From Phytopythium helicoides (Eukaryota; Oomycota; Peronosporomycetes; Pythiales; Pythiaceae), in contig JANFNE010000043.1 of NCBI GenBank assembly GCA_024867545.1, forward strand, positions 488,956 to 552,955: DNA of 64,000 nucleotides, read 5' to 3'. The notes under the pieces are model-generated. The model was given only the letters and a program-made list of their open reading frames with translations. It ran no database searches and was not told the DNA's origin. The position numbers were made by a program, and so were the translations under genes. Below are positions 53,317 to 61,596 of this stretch, in pieces. The stretch's first letter is position 1. Every line of letters starts with the position of its first letter.

Positions 53317-54738
53317 GGATCGGGAGGATAATCATGCTTACGAACAGAAGACAATTTGTCGGATGGGACGTCTTACATCTGGCCTTGAAGACGACAGCTG
53401 CCTCGCCAATCAAGATGACGGTATCTGAAACAATAAACTTCGTACTACACTACTAAGTATATTATAGCACACACCGTGTCGATAGCGCTGGGAACGCCAT
53501 AGATGCTTGAAAGCAGTAGTACACCGATTATGAGCCCTTCATTGCTCGACACCTTCCAGTTGTTGACTCTGAAATCTGTCTCAGAAACCAACAATACTGC
53601 CGCCATTGGGCTCTTCCACGCTAACACCTGCCCGTCATAGATTTGCGCTGTAACTCTCCTTTACTCCGCAGACAAGCCGCACTTCAGTCTTATCGTTGGC
53701 ATCACCACGTTGGAGCTTTTTGAATCCACTCTCACCAGAGTCCAACTGATGGTTTGAAGGCGGATGCACGAAGGATGGAAGTTAGCAATACGTTCCCGAG
53801 GCGTTTTGTCCGACAACTCTCTCCAGCATTCCCTAGACACCCCTGCATCACCAACAGGCGTTGCCAAAACAAGTGATGTATACGAGCTGTCGTCAGTACA
53901 GCAGCGTATCGCTGACTCCGTTTGTATAGTGGCAGCCACGATGACACCCGCGCAGTACACTCGTTGGTGTTGAATGATCTGCCCTGATCCTGACACGCTC
54001 ATTAATGAAGAAGGGAGTTGGAATCGTACTCCGCTGAGAGATTTGCAGAGCATAGGAGTGGGCTATTGAGTAACTAATCTCGTCTAGCAAAGCTTGGTGG
54101 TGCCTTGAATCAACGACAATAGTGAGTGACTGGGAGAGATGAGCTTTTCTATCCACAACAAGATTGACTCAACTGTAAAAATCAAAAACTGGTTGAATGG
54201 TATCGACGACAATATGGTCCATTGTCAAATGAAATTCGTGAACGCATTGAAATGTTGTGTAGTAGATTTTTGGATTCCCCAAACAAAGTGCAATTAGCTT
54301 CAAGAGCAGTCCTCTTATAACCCAAGCGATACCCATCGATTCAATCAGCCTAAAGCTAACTTTTTGGACCTGGGCCAGATGATAGCTGGCTATGTTACTC
54401 GCAGACCTATTCATTATCCCGACAAACCTCACCAGCACCTTCGCAGCACCAGGATGGATGGCCACACATGACACAGATACGACTCATGTCGTCGTAGGGG
54501 AGTGTTGGAAGTCAGGCCGTGTGTCGAACACGACGTTGTTATCCTGCAGTAGATCATAGGAGTGTTCTAGAAGGTTTCAGTAGGCAGGATTGGTTAGGCT
54601 GGGGCTAGAATGGCGAGCACGAGGTTCTCACTTATAGATTGACGAAGCCTCTGACAAGACCATCGAGGGATGCCCAAACGCGTCTGACACGCGGTCAATT
54701 GAGAAGTCATTCACATGTCATCACTTCCCAGTTCTTAC
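53317..54738. other. Intergenic between acyltransferase copies 2 and 3
   Basis: About 1.4 kb, less GC-rich than elsewhere, with no convincing gene. It includes the promoter side of copy 2. The part 54395-54465 matches 51650-51715, so some of it derives from an older duplication of the gene's 3' flank with about 280 bp of additional sequence before copy 3. Confidence 0.45.
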
Positions 54739-56144
54739 GCGGAGACTAAAATCAGCGTAGAAGGAGATGCGTATAGCATGAAAAGATGATACCGAGTCAT
54801 TCCCATATGTAGTTATACTCCCAAACATTCTCACCTACCTCGTTAGACTTCATCCTTACTCTACTGTATCACGCTGCGTCACTAACGAGAGCTCCTCCGC
54901 TCGCTGAAACGTCAGGTCGACTCAATCGCACTCCACGACGACGAGAAATCACACGCTTCGCAGCAGCCATCACAGCGGGACGAGTGCCATCAAGACTGCT
55001 CAGCCACTTGCTCACACGCTGAGAGCACAGTTGAGAAGGATACTCGATAACCCAGTACGACACAGTCGCAAGCAACCAAGTAAGCACTAGCTCATACTGG
55101 AAGCAATGGAACTTCCTCTCGTACATAACCTCCGGGGTGTATATGACGAAGCTGTGCAGTAAATACATGGAGAAGCTGATTTTGCCGGCATAGACCAAGA
55201 AGTTCCACTCAAAGAATCGCGACAGCCACGACGGAGTCACCAACTCGATGACTATGAGGATCGCCACATACACGCACACGAACGCGTTGCCCGTCAACGA
55301 AGACTGTGATTCTTCATTGAAAGCACAATACAGGATAACCATCGTCAGGAAGGTCTCGATGATCTGGGCTCCCCATCGATGCCACTTGATGATTTCAAAC
55401 TCGGTTTCATGGAGCCACTTATCGATGCGACCATAAACAAACGCAGCCAAGGACCCAGTGACGAACGTTGACAGGTGTGGCTCGAGCGGCTGATGGTTCC
55501 AACGAAACGTGTAGCTACGCTCGTGGAGCACCCATCCAAACATGGGGAGAGCAAGGATCCACCACAGATGACGAAAGCCCACCATAAAGAACACAAACAC
55601 TGGGATGAGGAAGTAGTAGCCGATCTCGACCGGAAGCGTCCAGAATACGTGGTAGCGCGCCTCGAACTTAAAAGTGAGCACCTCAAAGAGGTCGTATTGG
55701 GCCGCGCTGTCCATAGGGAGGTACCTCCTTCTCACATCATCCGAGAGGACGGCATACACGATGGCGACAACGGCGAACAGCGGGTACACGCGGAAGAATC
55801 GCTTCGAGAAATAGTCGATGAGCATGATGAGCCACTGAGGCAACGTCGCATTTTGCTGCAGCAATTGTCTGCTCTTGCGCTCAAAAATCATCGTGAGGAG
55901 GAAGGATGAGAGCACGAAGAAGGTGTCGACGCCGCACTCTCCAAGGTTGATACCGTTGAAGTAGAATCCGTGCTGACCGACGACCAGTAGCGCAGCGAGT
56001 CTTCGCAGTCCGTTGAGGAAGATGATTTTGTCTCCGGTTTTGCGCTTTACGTTATTCGCAGTGTTGGTGATGATCGCCTTCTCCTTGGTCAGGGTCGTGT
56101 CTTCGGCCGCGTCTACTGCGTTCAACGCTGGTTCCTCGGTGATA
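54739..56144. repeat. Near-identical 1.4-kb direct repeat, unit 2
   Basis: Partner of 51720-53125. The clearest difference is two bases changing Arg-Gly to Arg-Arg in the first membrane segment (near 56001). The sequences diverge sharply after about 56144. Confidence 0.9.
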
Positions 56145-56254
56145 ATAATTAGTGGCACGTGCTCGTCATCCTCCTCTTCAACTCCATAGCTTTCAATGTC
56201 CACGTCGTCAAGTGTTTCATACTGGACGCTTTGCTGGATGTCTGGTTGGACCAT
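54869..56254 (-). CDS. Acyltransferase-3 membrane protein, copy 3
   Basis: 461 residues from MVQPDIQQSVQYETL, with an acidic tail of its own (SYGVEEEDDEHVPLIII). From ITEEPALNAVD onward it follows copy 2 almost exactly. The first membrane signature reads NGLRRLAALLVVGQHG: the Gly after the conserved Arg is now Arg, in a position that is Gly in copies 1 and 2. This may affect activity. All other motifs (His of GQHG, RVYPLFAVV, YHVFWTLPVEI) are kept, and there is no frameshift. Confidence 0.87.
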   Translation of the reverse strand: MVQPDIQQSVQYETLDDVDIESYGVEEEDDEHVPLIIITEEPALNAVDAAEDTTLTKEKAIITNTANNVKRKTGDKIIFLNGLRRLAALLVVGQHGFYFNGINLGECGVDTFFVLSSFLLTMIFERKSRQLLQQNATLPQWLIMLIDYFSKRFFRVYPLFAVVAIVYAVLSDDVRRRYLPMDSAAQYDLFEVLTFKFEARYHVFWTLPVEIGYYFLIPVFVFFMVGFRHLWWILALPMFGWVLHERSYTFRWNHQPLEPHLSTFVTGSLAAFVYGRIDKWLHETEFEIIKWHRWGAQIIETFLTMVILYCAFNEESQSSLTGNAFVCVYVAILIVIELVTPSWLSRFFEWNFLVYAGKISFSMYLLHSFVIYTPEVMYERKFHCFQYELVLTWLLATVSYWVIEYPSQLCSQRVSKWLSSLDGTRPAVMAAAKRVISRRRGVRLSRPDVSASGGALVSDAA

Positions 56255-57324
56255 GGTGTTGAATGTTAGTGCTGCGTTGGTCTAACAAGCAATGCGTTGG
56301 CGAGCAGAACTTGCGGAGTGGAGCTGTCTGCTGCTTGCTGGACGCGATGTAATTCAGGGGTTATCGTCGAGGAGGCGCGAGCAGTTGAAACGGAGTGCAC
56401 TCCGGCCGAAGCCAAGGGCTCTCAATGGCTCCACGAAGCTTGCAGAATTTAGCATAGAGCGCGACCCTAGACTTTCCCTTCCGCACAGGATACTTTATCA
56501 GGTAAAGTCCACTTCAGTTATTGGAGCCGGATGGGTGTACATCGACCCCACCATCGTGATCAGGAAATTGCGATTATCGCTCATGCTGTCCATAGAGGAG
56601 CTGGAGCGAGGTAAATCTTGAGCGCGTGGAATGTGGCTTAATGACGAGGAGATTTGAACGCATCGCACACATTACTGACCTAGATGGCTCACGTGAAGAA
56701 GCAACTGCAGTAGCCTGGTTGGTTGTGTGAGAAATGTGTGGAACTCGCAGGACCCTTCAGTGGAGAGGATGTTGGTTGGAGCCAACGGGCGCCTGACAGG
56801 TTACATGCGGCTAAAGCTTCAAAGATCAAGTATCGTGCTGTTGGTCTATAGAGTGCGAACACGACTTTTCCTCAAATTTGATCATGCGAAGGAGGAAAAG
56901 CCGTACATTTTCTTTTGTATCTAAAAGATTCCTCCTCTCCAAGCACGATCGATCGAAGCCGACCCTTTCTTTCGACAGCAAGTTACTGGCGATTTGAACT
57001 GATTTCTCAAGTGATCTTGTGAATTACACATGGTCAAATGCCCAGTTTGCTGTTCTACATCGTTCAAATCGAGTACTTGTACTGTAAGCTCGACAAGAAA
57101 AGCCGCGGTTCAGTTATCGTGACAGACTCAACACCAGGTTTCGACCGAACTCAATCGACTGGACGTATATTTTGCTGTTTGGCCAAATCGCCAGTACAAA
57201 CCCTACACAACATGTGCATTTGTTTTGGTGAGGAGTAACGACCATAGAGAGTGGGTGATCTCTGTGTCGCCACTTCAGACGAGAGCAGACACCCCTCATA
57301 CAACGATGCACAGTGTATGTAGCT
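56255..57324. other. Intergenic, no supported gene
   Basis: About 1.07 kb between copy 3 and the next gene, including the copy 3 promoter. Short frames at 56292 and 57038 do not resemble proteins, and no repeat was recognised. Confidence 0.45.
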
Positions 57325-58531
57325 TCAAACTCCCGGTAGAAAAAGTTGTGCCACAAGAAAGTCTTCAAGGTTCTCAATCTCAGCCAACATCAACTCGTAC
57401 ATGATTGTTCTGCCCGCGTCGACGTATTTTTCAAACTCAGACTCCGAACACTGCGCCACGCCGTTCAGGTCAAGGCCAATAGCGCTCCAGAAGACCTCGA
57501 TCACAGTTGAGCGCTCGCCGCTAGGGCGAGCCCCGCTTTCTCTAAACACGCGGACCACAGTCGAGTGCACCTTGATACCCAGGCTTGCCATGTTGATGCT
57601 ATCTCGCGGCTCTGAAATCACGGTCGTTACAATGACGGCGCGGTCGGTATGCACAAACCTCCGCGAAGCAGCGCAATACGTGTGTCTGAGTTTCAGCTTA
57701 TAGTCGACCGTCGACAGCACGAGCTGCACTGTGTCGCCCTGCTGCTCCACCATCTACGCTCAACCAGGGCAGTCATTAGCCCCACTGGTTGCACGATTCA
57801 TGCCTTGACATAGCGCACCGTAAAATACTCTGCAGACGGGTCCCTGAGCTTCGGGTGCGTGAGTCGGTACCAGCACGCCTCCTGCACCGCTTCTATTGTG
57901 AACGGCACGAGCGCTTTCGCGATCGCCCCAAACTGCTTAAACTTGATGGCGCTCTCCCTCGTAGACAGCCAGCGCTTGTCTGGAGGTCGCAGGCTCTCCA
58001 TCTGAGCTCCCGCCCACAGAGCGTCCACTCGTGCGTGCTCGCGGTTCATATGCCCTAAAAGGAACCGGAAGGTTGCCTCCAGCTCCCCAACCACAGTCGG
58101 CACTCTTGGGATCATCCTGCCTTCGAACCTGCGCACCTGCTCGTCCACATCCTGCTCCTCACATAGAGTTCGTCAGAGCTCCCGCCTCCTCCAAAGCCTT
58201 GATGGCGCTCGCGTCGCACCGCTCGGAACGGCCGCTTGGCCAGCAACTCGCGCAGCCCGCGCAGGTGACGCGCCTGGGCGTGCGAGAGTCTCCGTAGCTG
58301 CGCGTTCTCCTGCTGCGCTGTCTCCCTGCGCTGCTTTTGCCTCCGAGCCACCGCCTCCCACACGCCGACGGGCTTGGGCTGGCGCGTCCTGCTGTCATCA
58401 GCGCGCTGCTTGGCCGCCAGCAGCTCCAGCGAGAGCTGCTCCACCTCCTGGTGCAGCTGCTCGACCTTCTGCTTGTGCGTCACGCGCGCCTTGCGCTCGG
58501 CGGCGGCGGGCGTGGCGCTGGGCGAGGACAT
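57325..58531 (-). CDS. bZIP-like coiled-coil protein with START-like C-terminal part (third paralogue)
   Basis: Exons 58531-58220, 58151-57819 and 57753-57325 give 357 residues; introns are 68 and 65 bp. Exon 2 is 333 bp, the same as in both inverted-arm genes, and both intron positions match. The basic-zipper part is HKQKVEQLHQEVEQLSLELLA, then VGVWEAVARRQKQRRETAQQ. Exon 2 contains PPDKRWLSTRESAIKFKQFGAI, and exon 3 QGDTVQLVLSTVDYKLKLRHTY and IEVFWSAIGLDLNG. The MEP-rich N-terminal extension of the arm copies is absent, so the protein is shorter. It is clearly an older paralogue. Confidence 0.8.
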
Positions 58532-58563
58532 TCCGATGAGGAGCTACGGTACCAGAAGTTCGG

Positions 58564-59028
58564 TCATGTGGACGTGATCCCAAGGCGTTGGACATCGAAA
58601 TGTGTAAAATCCCGTTTTGGTGTGCATGAAAACGCGACGACCACTAGCTTGTGCGTGATCTCTCGATGGATGCATGTGAGCGACTCGATCTGCTTGAGGA
58701 GACGGTTGCTTATCAGATCAAGCAGCAGTGCAGTCGTTCCCTTCGGCAGGGACGAGCACCTGGGCTTGCTCGGAGAGCTTTTTCTAGTAAATCCCTTTGC
58801 AATTGGAGGGAGGACTTCTCGATACGCACGAATCGATGAAGCCAGGAATCCTACTGCTACCACCACCCATCCAGGCACCGCGCTGTTCGCTGGTTTGGCT
58901 GAATGAACTTTCAGGTTCGTGGCCGCTTTCGACTGAAGAGACCCGAAGGTATCGTGGAGTGCTCCAGTGTCATCCATTTCTATTGTTGAGTTCGCATTTG
59001 GATTCGCTAAAGAACTGGCAGCAGCCAT
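58564..59028 (-). CDS. Small hypothetical protein with one possible membrane segment
   Basis: 154 residues starting MAAASSLANPNANSTIEMDD. A possible membrane helix (VPGWVVVAVGFLASSI) lies near residues 52-67, followed by a basic stretch (KGFTRKSSPSKPRC) and a leucine-rich helix (TALLLDLISNRLLKQIESL). No family is recognised. It runs in the same direction as the bZIP/START-like gene and diverges from the ARM gene at 59241. Low confidence because frame quality is the only support. Confidence 0.4.
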   Translation of the reverse strand: MAAASSLANPNANSTIEMDDTGALHDTFGSLQSKAATNLKVHSAKPANSAVPGWVVVAVGFLASSIRAYREVLPPIAKGFTRKSSPSKPRCSSLPKGTTALLLDLISNRLLKQIESLTCIHREITHKLVVVAFSCTPKRDFTHFDVQRLGITST

Positions 59029-59240
59029 CTCGTCAGACTAGCGTTTCTTCTGTTGGTTGCGTTGGGATTCGCTTTTGCTGTTGAAACAGGCGTCGTAGCA
59101 AAGCTCCTGAATCCATCGCCATGTCAAAGTGCAGCTGAAGTCGGAGGATATGCGAGGTTACTTTGCGCGTAACCTCCTTTGCTTGTCTTCGCTGCCGACT
59201 TGGGTTCAGGAAGAACGCACAGAGCGCACAGGAAGTCGAC

Positions 59241-61550
59241 ATGCAAGCGCTCGAGCCGCATTTGGCGGCTCCTGGACCGCGGATTATCGAGGAGAAACAC
59301 GCAGCTACGAGTCCACGAGCCGTAGCCGCCGCTCGCCTCGCGAATGAAATCTCAACGAGGGAAAAGGAGGCCGAAAGCTTCGCTTATGACGACGGCATCT
59401 TGGTCGCAGACGCATTGCCAGGGCTTTTCGACTCTTTTTGCCAAGAAGAAGACGGCGAGGCGTCTGCAATTGCTGCAGAGTTGCTAGAAGAGCTGGCGGA
59501 AGACGAGGATAGTCTAGAGCTCTTGGCATCCCCTGTGGCGTTAGGTGCAGTGACGGAGCAGCTCCGAGTCGGCAACAAAGAGCACAAGGAGCACGCGAGT
59601 CGCATACTGCTCCGGTTGTCAAGGATCAAGGAGCTGCAATCTGCGCTTGTTGATGGAGGAGCCATCCCTCTCCTGACCGCTGTTGTGCTAAATGGCGAAG
59701 GTTTGGCGAGGATCCGTGCAGCTGCTGCCTTGTGGAATATTGCAGAGATCAACGACCTAATGGCGTCTACAAAACTGATTTGGACGCTGCTACACTTGCT
59801 CAGAGATGCGTTCAAGTGCTACAACATCCAAGGCGCAATCAATGTCAAAGAATCGGTCCCGATACTTGTGCAACTACTTCGGGAGGGGAACGCACAGGCA
59901 AAGGAAGCCACTCTTGGGGTGCTTTGCTGCATAGTCAAAGACAGCAATGACCAATCCATACACATTAAGGAGCTACTTCTACGGGCAAATGCGGTTCCTC
60001 CGTTAATGAGCGTTCTCCGCGATCGGCCACCAAAAAAAGCGATTAAGCTTATAAAGTTGCTGTCGACCAGTCCCAAGCTCAAAGCGCTTCTAGTATCTTC
60101 TGGCGTCATTAATGTCCTGACAGCAATTATCCAGGAAGGGTCACGGGAGCAACTGCAGCTTGCGATACAGACCCTGTTGGAGATATCACAGTTCCCCAGC
60201 GACATATTTGTTCCATTGGCTCAATCTGACGCAGTTGCCTTGCTAAATCTCGCTTGTGATAACCACTATGATGAAGAAATCCAAGCAGATGTTTTGGCAG
60301 TACTGATAAATCTTTCGATTGAAAAGGAAAACCGAAGCGGCATTGGCTCTGCGGGAGCGATTTCTCTGTTAATCAAAATCATTGAATGCAGTAATGGTCC
60401 TCAGCGAATCAATGCGGTTACTCTTTTGAAGTCCCTAGCTCTTGAAGATGAGCTGGAGAAGCAAATTGGAGCAAGTGGAGTGATCCTATCTTTGGTGGGA
60501 TTGCTACGAGATGGAAATTCAGAAGAGAAGGCAGAAACTGTGGTAGCTCTTCAAAACCTGTCAGTCAGCATGGACAATAAAGAAAGAATTGCGGCTGCAG
60601 GCGGCATTCAAGTTCTCCTGGACATGGTTAGCAACGGAACGGACAGCCATAGATTCAGCGCGCTATGTGTACTGTACAATATCGGCGCTCGCTACGACCC
60701 AAACAAACGTCGAATCACTTCGTCCGGCAGTCTGCCTATGCTTATCGATTTGATTCCGTCTCCGCAAAAAATTCAAGTTGTAACACTGTTGAAGCTCCTT
60801 GCATGCGAAAAATCGTGTAGATCATTGATGGTAACCGCTGGTGTTATTGCGCCTCTCCTTGAGCTTGTTAGTGACAGAGGTGGTGACGTGTCCAGGCTTC
60901 GGGCTTTGAGTACACTAAAGCTTCTCGCGCTTGATGCCGGACACGATACATTAATTGGGTCAATGGGTGCCATCGATCTGTTGGTAGCATTGGTTTATGA
61001 TGGGGATAGAGACGAGAAAGCAGAGGCAGCTTTGGTGCTGCAAAATCTGTCGTATCACCCTGAGAATCAAGAGAGAGTCGTGATAGCTGGAGGTGTCGAT
61101 GCAATGCTATCGCTAGCGCGAGAAGGGGATGATGGACAGTGCACCAATGCTCTGGGCACATTGATCACACTCACATCGAAAACAAGTATCCGAATGATGA
61201 TTGCATCGTGGGACGCCATTCCATCAATTGTGGGGCTTCTTGGTGCTGGATCAGTTAAGAAACGTACTCGAGCAACAATGTTATTGAACAACTTAGCTGC
61301 AGAGTCAGAGAATGGGTTGCTGGTCGTGTCTGCAGGAGGGATCAAGGCGCTTGTGGGGCTGTTGCGAGATGACGAGAGTGTGGTGAGGCTGCACAGCATG
61401 GAGGCTTTGCGCCGACTAGCTCAGACAGTCGAGAATAGAAAAATGATCGTATCCGAAGGCGTTACTCCAATGCTCATTTCGCTTCTCGTTCGTGGAAGTT
61501 TGGACGAGCAAACAACTGCAGCGGGGCTGCTTCAAGATATCGGCAAATAA
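59241..61550 (+). CDS. Armadillo-repeat protein
   Basis: 769 residues from the ATG at 59241 (MQALEPHLAAPGPRI); the frame is open to 59163 without an earlier ATG. Almost the whole protein is made of about 16-17 ARM repeats (NKERIAAAGGIQVLLDMVSNG, NRSGIGSAGAISLLIKIIEC, NQERVVIAGGVDAMLSLAREG, NGLLVVSAGGIKALVGLLRDD). No U-box, F-box or kinase is attached, so it looks like a pure scaffold. ARM solenoids bind extended peptides; the partner is unknown. It is intact and convergent with a similar gene, with only 46 bp between the stops. Confidence 0.87.
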   Translation: MQALEPHLAAPGPRIIEEKHAATSPRAVAAARLANEISTREKEAESFAYDDGILVADALPGLFDSFCQEEDGEASAIAAELLEELAEDEDSLELLASPVALGAVTEQLRVGNKEHKEHASRILLRLSRIKELQSALVDGGAIPLLTAVVLNGEGLARIRAAAALWNIAEINDLMASTKLIWTLLHLLRDAFKCYNIQGAINVKESVPILVQLLREGNAQAKEATLGVLCCIVKDSNDQSIHIKELLLRANAVPPLMSVLRDRPPKKAIKLIKLLSTSPKLKALLVSSGVINVLTAIIQEGSREQLQLAIQTLLEISQFPSDIFVPLAQSDAVALLNLACDNHYDEEIQADVLAVLINLSIEKENRSGIGSAGAISLLIKIIECSNGPQRINAVTLLKSLALEDELEKQIGASGVILSLVGLLRDGNSEEKAETVVALQNLSVSMDNKERIAAAGGIQVLLDMVSNGTDSHRFSALCVLYNIGARYDPNKRRITSSGSLPMLIDLIPSPQKIQVVTLLKLLACEKSCRSLMVTAGVIAPLLELVSDRGGDVSRLRALSTLKLLALDAGHDTLIGSMGAIDLLVALVYDGDRDEKAEAALVLQNLSYHPENQERVVIAGGVDAMLSLAREGDDGQCTNALGTLITLTSKTSIRMMIASWDAIPSIVGLLGAGSVKKRTRATMLLNNLAAESENGLLVVSAGGIKALVGLLRDDESVVRLHSMEALRRLAQTVENRKMIVSEGVTPMLISLLVRGSLDEQTTAAGLLQDIGK

Positions 61551-61596
61551 AGTGAACCACGAGTTCAGGAAGTTTAATTTATGATCAAATTATTCT

